64,000 nucleotides of DNA, taken from the NCBI RefSeq assembly GCF_001984215.1, contig NZ_CP019422.1:124001-188000 (forward strand). The letters are read 5' to 3'. The notes beneath the pieces were generated by a model that worked only from the letters and a program-made list of their open reading frames with translations, did not search any database and was not told where the DNA came from. The position numbers and the translations under genes were made by a program. Origin of the DNA: Mycobacterium sp. MS1601 (lineage in GTDB: Bacteria; Actinomycetota; Actinomycetes; Mycobacteriales; Mycobacteriaceae). Below are positions 8,537 to 17,055 of the stretch, in pieces (position 1 is the stretch's first letter; each line of letters starts with the position of its first letter).

Positions 8537-9616
8537 ATGAACGGGGAGCCTGTCGTAGCGGGGCACGAGATGTCCGGACAATCTGATGGAATCGTCTTCA
8601 CCCGCAACGGGTCGGTGGGACGCATCACGCTGGACCGGCCGAAATCGTTGAACGCATTGACGCTGGATATTGTTCATGCCCTCCATGCATGTCTCGACGA
8701 GTGGCAGAGGGCCGCCGGTACGGTACTGGTCTTCGACAGCTCCAGTGACAAGGCCTTCTGCGCCGGTGGGGACGTCCGCAGGATCCGACAGAATGCATTG
8801 GCAGGACGTCATGCCGACAACGTCGAATTCTTCACCGCAGAATATGAGCTCAATCTTCGACTCGCGGAACTCGATACGCCGCTGGTCTCGGTGATCGATG
8901 GAATCTGCTTCGGCGGTGGTCTGGGATTGTCGGTGCACGGTGCGTTCCGGGTGCTGACCGAACGCGCAACACTGGCGATGCCGGAAACCGGCATCGGCTT
9001 TCTCCCGGACGTCGGAGCCAGCTACTTCCTGTCGAGGTTACCCGGCGCCGTGGGAACCTATCTCGGACTCACCGGCTACCGACTCGATGCCGCCGACGCG
9101 CTGTACGTCGGGCTCGGAACGCATCGGGTCGCTGATGCCGGCATGGTCATTTCTGCCCTCGAGCGGCGGACAGGTTCGGTCGATCATGCTCTCCGGGCCT
9201 TGTCGCCGGGAACCGCCCCCGCGCCGCCCGGTCGTCTCGCATCTCATCGGGACGACATCGACTGGTGTTTCGGAGCGAACACCGTGACAGAGATACGCAC
9301 CCGTCTGGGCGCGCTGTCGACGCAGTGGGCAGAAGACTCTCTGGCAGCTCTGGACGCGGCCTCCCCGCAGAGCCTCGAAGTCACGATGAGCACCCTGGCC
9401 ATGGGAAAGCAGATGGGGCTACGGAACTGTCTTTCTATGGAACTCGACATTGCGACGCGCATTGTGCGCACGCGCGACTTCTGCGAGGGAGTGCGGGCTC
9501 GGTTGGTCGATAAGGACGGCCGTCCCGTCTGGGTTTCTCTGCCGAACGACGATTTCGCCGACGTGAAGCAAGGGCTTTGGGCCGGTCCACCGGTCGACAG
9601 GCCCCGTGTGCGGTAG
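8537..9616 (+). CDS. 3-hydroxyisobutyryl-CoA hydrolase (enoyl-CoA hydratase/isomerase family)
   Basis: A 359-aa crotonase-fold protein. The oxyanion-hole segments are FCAGGD (about 74-79) and GGGLG (126-130). MPETGIGFLPDVG (148-160) holds the Glu/Asp pair typical of 3-hydroxyisobutyryl-CoA hydrolases. The length also fits that group rather than ordinary enoyl-CoA hydratases of about 260 aa. It would hydrolyse 3-hydroxyisobutyryl-CoA to free 3-hydroxyisobutyrate, the substrate of MmsB encoded downstream. ATG 8537 follows a GGAGA ribosome site; an alternative ATG 12 codons later is possible. It stands alone, 700 bp from mmsB. Confidence 0.88.
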   Translation: MNGEPVVAGHEMSGQSDGIVFTRNGSVGRITLDRPKSLNALTLDIVHALHACLDEWQRAAGTVLVFDSSSDKAFCAGGDVRRIRQNALAGRHADNVEFFTAEYELNLRLAELDTPLVSVIDGICFGGGLGLSVHGAFRVLTERATLAMPETGIGFLPDVGASYFLSRLPGAVGTYLGLTGYRLDAADALYVGLGTHRVADAGMVISALERRTGSVDHALRALSPGTAPAPPGRLASHRDDIDWCFGANTVTEIRTRLGALSTQWAEDSLAALDAASPQSLEVTMSTLAMGKQMGLRNCLSMELDIATRIVRTRDFCEGVRARLVDKDGRPVWVSLPNDDFADVKQGLWAGPPVDRPRVR

Positions 9617-10314
9617 GTCGGCGTCGTCGCACATCTCCGGACAGGTTCGCGATCGCGCGGCAAACCCGAGGACTGTGCGGAGAGCATGCCGCGCCCGCAG
9701 TTTCGTTGCTCGATGTGTGCATCCTGCGGCGCGCCGCGAGACGGCACACGCCGGGACTGACCGCGTACAGGAGGTGATCGCAAGTCGCTTTCGGGTTCGG
9801 TCGCATTTCCCATTCCGCCCGCCGCACGTCCATCGCCGCTGAATGTAATTCGACGTTTTTGTTTGCGGTTCGCTGTTGATGCTCTGTGCACTCTTCTTGA
9901 TCTCGCCCGCAGCACCCGCAAATTCTTGTATGGTGAAGTGGCGTGGAGTTCGGATCGAGCGACTTCATCCAGCCGCCCCCGGTGAGACGCACTGGCGTGA
10001 GTCATTCACCGCTGGAGCAGATATGGACGCCGTGAAGGCGCTGGCTCCTCGTGATCCATTTGCGGGTGACCGAGCCATGAAGTGCAGGCCACGAATTGAA
10101 TATTCTGCATAGTTTGAGCGTTATGCGAATTCTGGGGATGTCTAAGATCGTCGTTCAAAAGCGGATAAAGTGCAGTCGTTCACAATTAACGTAGATCGGG
10201 CGACATGCCACATTCCGGCTGGCCTCGCCAGCGTGGCCGAGAGGCCGACGAGGCGCAGTTCGATCACTGGCTTCGCAGATGAACCCTGATCAGAAGTGAT
10301 GAAAGGCGTTGTAA
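9617..10314. other. Intergenic stretch upstream of mmsB
   Basis: About 700 bp with no convincing gene; the open frames lack family motifs. The sequence becomes AT-richer around 9835-9930 and 10085-10190, which fits promoter DNA for mmsB. A weak GCATA...TATGC repeat lies near 10107-10126. Confidence 0.35.
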
Positions 10315-11184
10315 ATGACGACAATTGCATTCCTCGGGCTCGGCAACATGGGTGGACCGATGGCGGCCAACTTGCTGGCCGCAGGGTTCGCGGTTCGCGG
10401 CTTCGACCTGGTTCCGGCGTTGAGAGCCGCGGCAGAATGCAAGGGCGCGACTGTCTTTGAAAAGGGTACCGACGCTGTTGCCGACGCAGACGTGGTGATC
10501 ACATCGTTGCCCAACGGTGCCGTGGTCAAGGCCTGCTACGCGGAGATTCTCCCCGCGGCGAAGCCGGGCGCACTGTTCATCGACACTTCGACGATCTCGG
10601 TCGCGGACGCGCGCGAAATCCACGACAGTGCGTCGAAAGCTGGTTTTCAACAGATCGATGCTCCGGTGTCGGGTGGCGTCAACGGCGCCACTGCGGGAAC
10701 GTTGGCGTTCATGGCCGGAGGGGAGACCGACGCCGTTGAACGAGCTCGATCGGTGCTGGATCCGATGGCGGGCAAGATCATCCACACGGGCGAGTCAGGC
10801 ACCGGACAGGCTGCCAAGCTGTGCAACAATATGATGCTGGCCGTGCAACAGATCGCGGTCGGCGAGGCATTCGTCCTCGCTGAGAAACTGGGACTCTCAG
10901 CTCAGTCCTTGTATGACGTGGTGACGGGAGCGACCAGCAATTGTTGGTCCGTGAGTATTAACTGCCCGGTGCCGGGGCCGGTGCCAACCTCGCCCGCCAA
11001 CAACGACTTCAAACCGGGATTCGCGACTGCACTGATGCACAAGGATCTGGGCTTGGCGATGGACGCCGTGTCCTTGGCCGGCACCAAGGCGCCACTGGGT
11101 ACTTTGGCGGCCGAAATCTACGCACGATTCAATGCGCAGCACTCCGACAAGGACTTCAGTGCAGTGATCGACGTGATGCGCTGA
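10315..11184 (+). CDS. mmsB: 3-hydroxyisobutyrate dehydrogenase
   Basis: A 289-aa beta-hydroxyacid dehydrogenase that oxidises 3-hydroxyisobutyrate to methylmalonate semialdehyde with NAD+ in valine catabolism. The N-terminal Rossmann motif is FLGLGNMGGPMAANL. The substrate motif DAPVSGGVNGA is at about residue 118, the catalytic lysine lies in GQAAKLCNNM (about 170), and the C-terminal HKDLGLAMD motif is present. Length is typical. ATG 10315 has GAAAGG upstream. It works between the hydrolase (8537) and MmsA (5768). A paralogue in the same superfamily, tartronate semialdehyde reductase, lies at 61125. Confidence 0.93.
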   Translation: MTTIAFLGLGNMGGPMAANLLAAGFAVRGFDLVPALRAAAECKGATVFEKGTDAVADADVVITSLPNGAVVKACYAEILPAAKPGALFIDTSTISVADAREIHDSASKAGFQQIDAPVSGGVNGATAGTLAFMAGGETDAVERARSVLDPMAGKIIHTGESGTGQAAKLCNNMMLAVQQIAVGEAFVLAEKLGLSAQSLYDVVTGATSNCWSVSINCPVPGPVPTSPANNDFKPGFATALMHKDLGLAMDAVSLAGTKAPLGTLAAEIYARFNAQHSDKDFSAVIDVMR

Positions 11185-11292
11185 GTAACCGACTGTCCGA
11201 TATGGGCGGAACGGTGAAAGGCGAGGCGACAACTGGCGCGCTGTCGGTGTAGTGAATGATGTCGAACCCACTGAATTGCCGCGGTTACGGCG

Positions 11293-11457
11293 CTATTTGA
11301 TGGGATCGTCATCTGTGCGGTTCTGAACCTCAGCGAGTAGCTGATGGTCGCTCCGGTACGCCACGATCCCGGCGAGGGTGGTGTCGCAGCGGATCTGGCG
11401 AGCCGGTTCACGGTCGGCGACGACGGTATCGGTCTCAAGCTCAACGTGTTGATTCAT
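11293..11457 (-). CDS. Possible small acidic protein, divergent from tatA-like gene
   Basis: A 54-aa frame starting at ATG 11457, with mixed and slightly acidic composition and no low-complexity sequence. It is divergently oriented from the TatA-like gene. No family is recognised. The composition looks more protein-like than neighbouring spurious frames, but there is no independent support. Confidence 0.3.
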   Translation of the reverse strand: MNQHVELETDTVVADREPARQIRCDTTLAGIVAYRSDHQLLAEVQNRTDDDPIK

Positions 11458-11539
11458 GTTGTTAATATTCAAAATTCGTGATTCTGCATTCGTGTGGTGG
11501 GCCGGGGTGGTCACACGAGCTCGTCTGAAGGAGATCAAA

Positions 11540-11752
11540 ATGGGCGCACTGAGTCCATGGCACTGGGCAATTCTGGCTGTCGTCGTGATCCTGCTGTTCG
11601 GCGCGAAGCGCTTGCCGGACTCGGCCCGTGCGTTGGGGAAGTCGTTGCGCATCTTCCGGAGCGAGGTCAAGGAGATGCAGAGTGATGCCAGTCCGCTACC
11701 AGATCCGCGGCTGTCAGCGACGACGGCCCCACCGCCTGCAAGCACGTACTAG
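11540..11752 (+). CDS. TatA-like twin-arginine translocase subunit
   Basis: A 70-aa protein with the TatA/E plan: a short N-terminus, one membrane helix (about residues 8-21), the hinge [17 protein letters not shown], an amphipathic helix, and a Pro/Ala-rich tail ending ASTY. TatA forms the pore-associated component for export of folded proteins. ATG 11540 follows a strong GAAGGAG site; the longer upstream frame is not conserved. It stands alone with no tatB or tatC, so it is probably an accessory paralogue of the housekeeping TatA. Confidence 0.85.
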   Translation: MGALSPWHWAILAVVVILLFGAKRLPDSARALGKSLRIFRSEVKEMQSDASPLPDPRLSATTAPPPASTY

Positions 11753-12129
11753 TGTCTCGAGTCGGACACCCGGGCCGGCGAAACCGGACTTCTTTGGAAC
11801 GGTCACAACGTGCTGCTGTCCGGGGCAAACGGTCCGGAGTGATCAAAGTTGCGCTCGACATCTGGCTCCGAACCGTCGCACGAGGGTGTACCAGAATCTT
11901 CTCGTAACAGCCGCGATGCGTGCTCGCATCAACTCAGTCACGTATGTGAATGGGATTTCATGGCTCAGTCATCTTTTGCAAGGCTCTGTGTGAGCTCAGC
12001 GCGGTGCGCGAAAGGCGTAGCCCTGCGTGCAGGTGGTGGACCCGGTGTTTCGAGTGCACGGCGATCTCGTCGCCGGCGGCGACGGTGTACGCGCCGGCCT
12101 GGCTTGGCGCGGGCAGGCTGGCGATCGGG
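11753..12129. other. Intergenic stretch before the TAXI-receptor remnant
   Basis: About 375 bp. A minus-strand frame from about 12179 to 11958 begins with a signal-peptide-like stretch (MRPTRAATLNALTVALIP), but it overlaps the remnant and has an unconvincing C-terminus. It is not called as a gene. Confidence 0.3.
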
Positions 12130-13036
12130 ATGAGCGCCACCGTGAGGGCGTTCAGTGTTGCTGCTCGGGTGGGCCGCATCGCGGGTCCCTCTCTTTCTGG
12201 TGGGGGCGGTGACCGATGGCGTACGGCGCTGTTCGCCAGCGACGGCATCGAAGGCGTGGCGGCCGTGCTCACCGGCGCCAGTCACTTCGCAATTCTCAAC
12301 CCGGCCACTGCGGTCCGGTCAGCGCTACTGCGACTGCCCGGTGCTCGTGGCGACGAGCTGGCCGCGATCGCCACCGTGCCGTCCTACGATCAGCTTGGCC
12401 TGGCCGTGCCCGCCGAACTCGGTCTGCACTCGCTGGGCGACCTCGCGGAGGCGAAACCGCCGTTGCGGGTGTCCCTGCGCGGGAGCCGTCCCACCCACAG
12501 CGTGCACCTGGTGCTCGATGACGTGCTGGCGTCAGTCGGGATCTCCCTCGACGACATCCGGTCTTGGGGCGGTCAGGTGAGTTATGACGACGGGCTGCCG
12601 CACAAGTCTGTGCGTACGCAGCTCCTACGCAACGGCGCCATCGACGCAATCTTCGATGAAGGCGTTTACAACTGGGTCGAACCGGCCAACAACGCCGGGC
12701 TGCGCTTCCTGAGCCTGTCCGAGGACGACATGTCACGGTTGGATGCGGCAGGCTACCGGTCCGGCACTCTGCGGAAGGACCCGCTACCCGACGCTTGACG
12801 CCGATGTCGACACGGTCGACTTCAGCGGATTTCTGGTTTTCACCCGCGCCGACGCCGATCACGCCGTGGTGGCGAAGTTCTGCGAGGCGCTGGTCGCCGC
12901 ACGGGAGCGCACCGGTTGGCAGGGCGGACCGACCCTGCCGCTGGAAGACATGGTCACCGACACCATCGACGCACCGATACCCATTCCGTTCCACCCGGCC
13001 GCGGAGGCCACCTGGCGCAGACACGGGCTTCTCTAA
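12130..13036 (+). pseudogene. TAXI-family (TRAP-transporter-associated) solute receptor, frameshifted and lacking its N-terminus
   Basis: Translation from 12130 gives a TAXI-like periplasmic-binding fold: FAILNPATAV, IDAIFDEGVYNWV and LSEDDMSRLDAAGYRSG. It stops after LRKDPLPDA near 12798. The family sequence resumes in another frame with RYPTLDADVDTVDFSGF and runs to 13036. Adding one C in the CCC run near 12782 joins both parts. The N-terminal region lacks the signal peptide and the usual glycine-rich start, so the 5' end is probably also damaged. No TRAP permease gene is near. From family knowledge such receptors bind organic acids for uptake. Confidence 0.7.
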
Positions 13037-13737
13037 CTGCAGCATTCAACCCTTACGGTTATCACGACGTATTCGCTTCATCGGCCGCCCGCGTCCTTGT
13101 CCGCGCATCGACGTCTCTAAGCGGGTGTTCAGCGCCGTCGACGGCGGGGCCACCCCGACCAACTTGCGGACACGAGCGGGACTGCTGAGAACCTGACCGC
13201 TGCCGGCGGTTGGCGATGGTGATGAACGGCGCCGCGAGTGCAACCCAACCGGCTTCGCCCGTGAGAACGCCCTTGTTACTAGGTGAGGGACTAGCGGCGG
13301 TTATCAACGCCTCAAAACTATCGGCACGCAACACATTCGGCCTTAACCTGACATAATCTCGTTTATCGGCGAAATGCGTTGTGACACAACAATATTCACG
13401 GCTGCGTTCTTAAGCAGCTGCCAGAGTTGCCAACAGGGTGCGTGAGCCGGACAAGCAGTGTCGGGGGTTGGCCCGGTAGCGTCACGGCGGTGATCACCTC
13501 GGTCGATAGCGTGCGTCAAGAGCGCGCCGGCCGCGGAATGGGCCTGCGGCCACCGACAGTGCATCCGCCCGGCACGAATGATGCCCGGCAGCGATCGAGT
13601 GAAATTTCAGGCGTTCTCTACTGGGGTGCCAGTCACGTCCCCCGTCGACCGCACTACATCTACTGCGGGCCAGTAGCGTTATTTCGTCACCGTGACGAAT
13701 TGAGGATGCCGACCACTGCCACGGACTGTGCAACCAG
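13037..13737. other. Intergenic stretch with one palindrome
   Basis: About 700 bp without a supported gene. GTTGTG-A-CACAAC at 13378-13390 is a perfect 6-1-6 palindrome in an AT-richer patch that could be promoter DNA. Open frames on both strands lack motifs. Confidence 0.35.
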
Positions 13738-14442
13738 ATGAGCGCACCAGCTGCTATTGACCTCGACGAGTACCTACGCCGGCCGCACGTGGCGCGGCGG
13801 GGCGCCGCGGAGCTGAGCCTGCCGGTGCTGCACTTCGAAAGCCTCGACGCCGCCACGGTCAGTTGGTGTCGCGATTGGCGCGCAGAGATACGAATGACCG
13901 ATCTGGCCGCCGAGGTGGCTGCCTCCCCCGCGGTGACGGTTGGCGCGGTGGACTTCGTGCTGGTGCAGCTCGGACAGAGCCGCCAGCCGGTCGCTGACCG
14001 TCTCGCCCAGTTGGGCACTCGGGAGGCCCGTTTCGGAGAGCTGTTCAACGGCGGAGAACTTGAGGCGGCGCTCGACGAGCACATCGAATTCTTCGACGGC
14101 ATGCCAATATTCACCGTTCTGCCGGTGGTGGCCGCGACCGTCGACGACCTCATGCCAGTCTCGCGACTACGCGCCTGGGCGGTGGCCGAGGTCATCCATA
14201 CGATGCTGCCGACGAATTCAGGCATGGCGGTCGCTTCTGCCCTCGACGGCGCCGGCCGGCCTGGTCGTCAATTGGTGTCGGCCGACCGGCTCGACCGCGA
14301 CTGGCTCGACGTCGGCCTCGCGGGAATCCCCGGTCATCCGGCCCTCGTCGGGCGGGCGACGATGTTCACCTATCTCGACGATGCGCGCGCCGCCCTAGCA
14401 GGCGTCGCCGATGAGGTGTTCACTGTTCGAGCTGGTGGTTAA
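13738..14442 (+). CDS. Hypothetical protein, 234 aa
   Basis: An acidic, Ala/Val/Leu-rich soluble protein starting at ATG 13738. No signal peptide or membrane segment is seen. The C-terminal stretch GIPGHPALVGRATMFTYLDD vaguely recalls an acetyltransferase-type strand-helix, but this is too weak to name a family. Codon use looks genuinely coding, with strong third-position GC. It is flanked by a convergent small membrane protein. Confidence 0.55.
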   Translation: MSAPAAIDLDEYLRRPHVARRGAAELSLPVLHFESLDAATVSWCRDWRAEIRMTDLAAEVAASPAVTVGAVDFVLVQLGQSRQPVADRLAQLGTREARFGELFNGGELEAALDEHIEFFDGMPIFTVLPVVAATVDDLMPVSRLRAWAVAEVIHTMLPTNSGMAVASALDGAGRPGRQLVSADRLDRDWLDVGLAGIPGHPALVGRATMFTYLDDARAALAGVADEVFTVRAGG

Positions 14443-14520
14443 CCTGGGTCTCAGTTCTGCTGCGCTGCTAGACATTTCAGTGTTCCGGCCAGCACGCTAG
14501 CTAGAAGTGCCGTGTCATCT

Positions 14521-14823
14521 TCACTCGCGCCGCGCGACCACCCAGGGGATCGCTCGAAGGGCGCCAAACACGAAGATGGACCAGAGGCACAGGACTCCGA
14601 CCCATAGCGCCATCTCGTCGTCGCGCAGCCACGCCGCACGGTGAAGGGCGCCTTCGACGAGGGCGCCGATACCAACGAACGCGAACAGGATGGCGCTGAG
14701 CCCAACGACCGCGCCCAGTCCCAGTGTGCTGCGGGATGGCCATCGACGCTTCACGTACGTCTCAACAGCCAACGCCGCGAAGAGAAGCGATCCGGCCCAC
14801 GCGATAACCCAGAAACCAAGCAT
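14521..14823 (-). CDS. Small membrane protein, three predicted helices
   Basis: A 100-aa protein starting at MLGFWVIAWAGSLLF. It has three hydrophobic segments (about residues 2-22, 35-58 and 72-92) separated by charged loops and ends in basic VVARRE. ATG 14823 is chosen because the first helix starts there; the longer frame adds a basic, non-conserved extension. Function unknown. Confidence 0.55.
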   Translation of the reverse strand: MLGFWVIAWAGSLLFAALAVETYVKRRWPSRSTLGLGAVVGLSAILFAFVGIGALVEGALHRAAWLRDDEMALWVGVLCLWSIFVFGALRAIPWVVARRE

Positions 14824-14995
14824 GGCGCTGATGCTAGGGCGCGTTTGCGACACCGTGGTCAATCTCTTGGTCAGCACGCCCGAGCGCGTCACCACACGAC
14901 CCACCGTCCTGCGTAGCGCGGTAGCGGGTGCGCAGCGAAAATTGTTGCTCAGCAACCTATTGAGGTGCCCTTACGATCTTCCGGTGGGGGTTTCA

Positions 14996-15247
14996 GTGAG
15001 CAGTCTTGCCTTGCTCGATGCGCGCGCCGATGATGTCGGATCGCGTATTCACTGGGAGATGCATGTACGCGCCGGTGGTGATCCGGAGTCTGTCGGACTG
15101 ACCGCCGGTGCCGGTCATGTTTTCATCTACGGGCCCGTCCGCCTCGACGACCGCGCCGTCGCGCATATCAACGCCCTTCTGGACGCGCTACTGCGCCGCG
15201 AACGCTGCATCGTCGAGGACCACCAGGGCCGACCGCGATTGATCTGA
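14996..15247 (+). CDS. Hypothetical protein, about 83 aa
   Basis: The frame from GTG 14996 (after GGTGGGGG) gives a compact protein with HWEMHVRAGG, a beta-rich middle (GHVFIYGPVRL) and a helix (AHINALLDALLRRERC). No family is recognised. The start is uncertain because the frame is open further upstream to 14690, overlapping the divergent membrane-protein gene. Confidence 0.45.
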   Translation: MSSLALLDARADDVGSRIHWEMHVRAGGDPESVGLTAGAGHVFIYGPVRLDDRAVAHINALLDALLRRERCIVEDHQGRPRLI

Positions 15248-15278
15248 CACTACGAACCCGAACCCCGTGGCTTCCTCG

Positions 15279-16235
15279 CTAGGGCCTGGACGGATCGGGA
15301 ACCCACCACCCGGGCATGTACTCCACGTAACCCCACGGGGCAAGCTGATCTGGCGCTATTTCAACCACGTCGCGGATATCAATGGGCTGCTGCGGCTTGG
15401 GCCACGGCGGCTGCGCACCGTAATAGGAATCAGGGTGTGGGACACCAATTCCCGGCGCGACCTGCTGGTAGCCCGGCGGGAAGAGCGCACCGGAGTCGGG
15501 GTCGATCACCCGAACGTCACTCAGATCGAGGGGATACTTCGCCGGCGGAGGGGGCGGCACATACCCCAGGCCGCCCTCAGGATCTGGATACCAGAGGTTG
15601 GGACCCACCTGCTTGTAGTTCGGCGGCGCGAGCTCGCCGTCACCCACGTAGGTCAACTTGGTGACATCGAGCCAGTACCGCGGATCTTCACCGTGCGGTG
15701 GGTCCTCCCCCGGCTTGTCGGTAGGAAGGTCGGCCGGAGCCTGGGGCAACTCACCGGAGCCGTAGCTGAGCGCTCTCACCTCGCCGGCGGCCTGGCCGGA
15801 CTGCTGCTGAGTAGAGGCCACCACAGACTGGGCGCGGGCGACCTGCGTCCGCAGGGCCTTGAGCACCATCATCTCTGCCGCAGGCGTGCGAGCCGATCCA
15901 GCCACCTCGGCGATCGAGCGTGTCTGGGCGACAATCGTGTCCATTTGGCGCGCCCCGCCCTCGGTGATCTGCGCTGCGCTGGCCAATCGAGCTTCCAAGG
16001 TGGAGTCGGTACGGCCGGCGGTGACCAGCTCCCGGTTCTGCTGCTGTACCACCGACGCATGCCGATCGACGAGCTGACCAGACAGGCCCGACATCTGCTG
16101 GCCCGCGCCGCTGACAGATTCCGCAGCCGTCTGAAGAGGAGCTCCCGACGTCGCCACAGGCCCGGGCGTACCGAACAGCGAGCGGGCGCGTTCGACCACC
16201 GCCAGCGCCTGGGCCGCCTCAAGCTGAATGGTCAC
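15279..16235 (-). CDS. Type VII secretion-associated-like protein (DUF4226-type), 318 aa
   Basis: The N-terminal half (about residues 1-160) is a Gln/Ala/Ser-rich helical domain with heptad-like spacing (GQQMSGLSGQLVDRHASVV), resembling mycobacterial ESX-associated DUF4226 proteins. The C-terminal half is Pro/Tyr/Trp-rich with repeated YxPDP-type phrases (LWYPDPEGG, PGWWVPDP) and proline runs, which fits a secreted or surface protein. There is no Sec signal peptide. GTG 16235 is chosen because the helical domain begins there; the upstream frame is antisense to vapB. The DUF assignment is from general resemblance. No ESX core genes are in the window. Confidence 0.6.
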   Translation of the reverse strand: MTIQLEAAQALAVVERARSLFGTPGPVATSGAPLQTAAESVSGAGQQMSGLSGQLVDRHASVVQQQNRELVTAGRTDSTLEARLASAAQITEGGARQMDTIVAQTRSIAEVAGSARTPAAEMMVLKALRTQVARAQSVVASTQQQSGQAAGEVRALSYGSGELPQAPADLPTDKPGEDPPHGEDPRYWLDVTKLTYVGDGELAPPNYKQVGPNLWYPDPEGGLGYVPPPPPAKYPLDLSDVRVIDPDSGALFPPGYQQVAPGIGVPHPDSYYGAQPPWPKPQQPIDIRDVVEIAPDQLAPWGYVEYMPGWWVPDPSRP

Positions 16236-16348
16236 GCCACCAATTATCGGGCATGCAGAGCCCTGGTGACAGCAGGAGTCAGCGCGGCCGGGGCAGATCT
16301 CAGTTCGACATGAGTGTCGCGGCAGGGGCCAGCTAAACACCCTGTAAA

Positions 16349-16367
16349 CTGATAACGATGATATCAG
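16349..16367 (+). promoter_or_regulatory. Operator-like palindrome before vapBC
   Basis: CTGATA and TATCAG (16349-16354 and 16362-16367) form a perfect 6-bp inverted repeat with a 7-bp spacer, overlapping the AGGAGG ribosome site of vapB. VapBC operons are typically autoregulated by the antitoxin-toxin complex at such sites. Confidence 0.5.
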
Positions 16368-16380
16368 GAGGTCATGCGCG

Positions 16381-16608
16381 ATGGGCGATGTGCTGATCCG
16401 CGGACTGTCCGACGCGGCGATCGCGCGTATCGACGCCGACGCAGCCGCCCGCGGTGTCTCGCGCCAAGAGTATCTGCGAACCAGATTCGAGACCGAAGGT
16501 TCAGTGAGCGCCCCCACGCGGACCATGACTGTCGACGATCTACGCCGCGCCGCCGCGGCGGCCACCGACCTCGACGATCCCGACATCATGGACGCCGCGT
16601 GGCGGTGA
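16381..16608 (+). CDS. vapB: VapB-type ribbon-helix-helix antitoxin
   Basis: A 75-aa protein. The N-terminal [22 protein letters not shown] stretch has the strand plus two-helix plan of ribbon-helix-helix antitoxins. A C-terminal tail ([19 protein letters not shown]) would wrap the toxin. ATG 16381 is used because its frame carries the antitoxin; an ATG at 16374 is out of frame. Its stop overlaps the toxin start by GTGA. It is expected to neutralise the toxin and bind the upstream palindrome. Confidence 0.85.
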   Translation: MGDVLIRGLSDAAIARIDADAAARGVSRQEYLRTRFETEGSVSAPTRTMTVDDLRRAAAAATDLDDPDIMDAAWR

Positions 16609-17009
16609 CCAACTGGCTCATCGACAAGTCGGCCTACACGCAACTGGTGGCCTCCCCAGACGCCCAGGCCTGGGTCGAGCGCATCGAACGCGGCCTCGTG
16701 CGCATGAGCACCGTCACCCGCCTACAGATCGGCTACTCGTTCCGGAACGGATCGCAGGCCCGCAGCGAATCAGGCGCACCGCCGCTGGCATTGATGCCGC
16801 TCGAGTACCTGACCCCAGCCGCCGAGGACCGCGCCGTGGGCGTGCAGCTCCAGCTGGCCGACCGTGGGCTGCACCGCGCCCCGGCGATCCCGGATCTGCT
16901 TGTGGCCGCGGTCGCTGAGATGGCCGGCCTAACCGTGCTTGCCCTCGACACGGACTTCGACCTGATCGCGCAAGTCACCGGACAAGCCGTCGAACGGCTC
17001 CGCCTATGA
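16605..17009 (+). CDS. vapC: VapC-type PIN-domain toxin with one altered acidic position
   Basis: A 134-aa PIN-domain ribonuclease toxin. The first acidic residue lies in NWLIDKSA. The later acidic pair lies in the AIPDLLVAA and [10 protein letters not shown] regions. In related mycobacterial toxins the second acidic residue sits in an LE(I/V)GYS motif; here it reads LQIGYS, so the expected Glu is Gln. This could weaken nuclease activity. GTG 16605 overlaps the antitoxin stop; GTG 16599 is an alternative. The family cleaves tRNA or rRNA; the target here is unknown. Confidence 0.82.
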   Translation: MTNWLIDKSAYTQLVASPDAQAWVERIERGLVRMSTVTRLQIGYSFRNGSQARSESGAPPLALMPLEYLTPAAEDRAVGVQLQLADRGLHRAPAIPDLLVAAVAEMAGLTVLALDTDFDLIAQVTGQAVERLRL

Positions 17010-17055
17010 GCACACACGTGCGCAGCCGTCACCGTTCGGCAGGGAAGGCGTCGCC

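Noticed and set aside
9244..10005. 253-aa minus-strand open frame opposite the hydrolase 3' end
   Set aside because: It is Arg/Ser/Pro-rich with no motif, overlaps a well-supported gene on the other strand, and looks like a high-GC antisense shadow.
13494..14225. 243-aa minus-strand frame opposite the hypothetical gene at 13738
   Set aside because: Composition (Ser/Arg/Ala-rich) and lack of motifs fit an antisense shadow; the plus-strand frame has better codon use.
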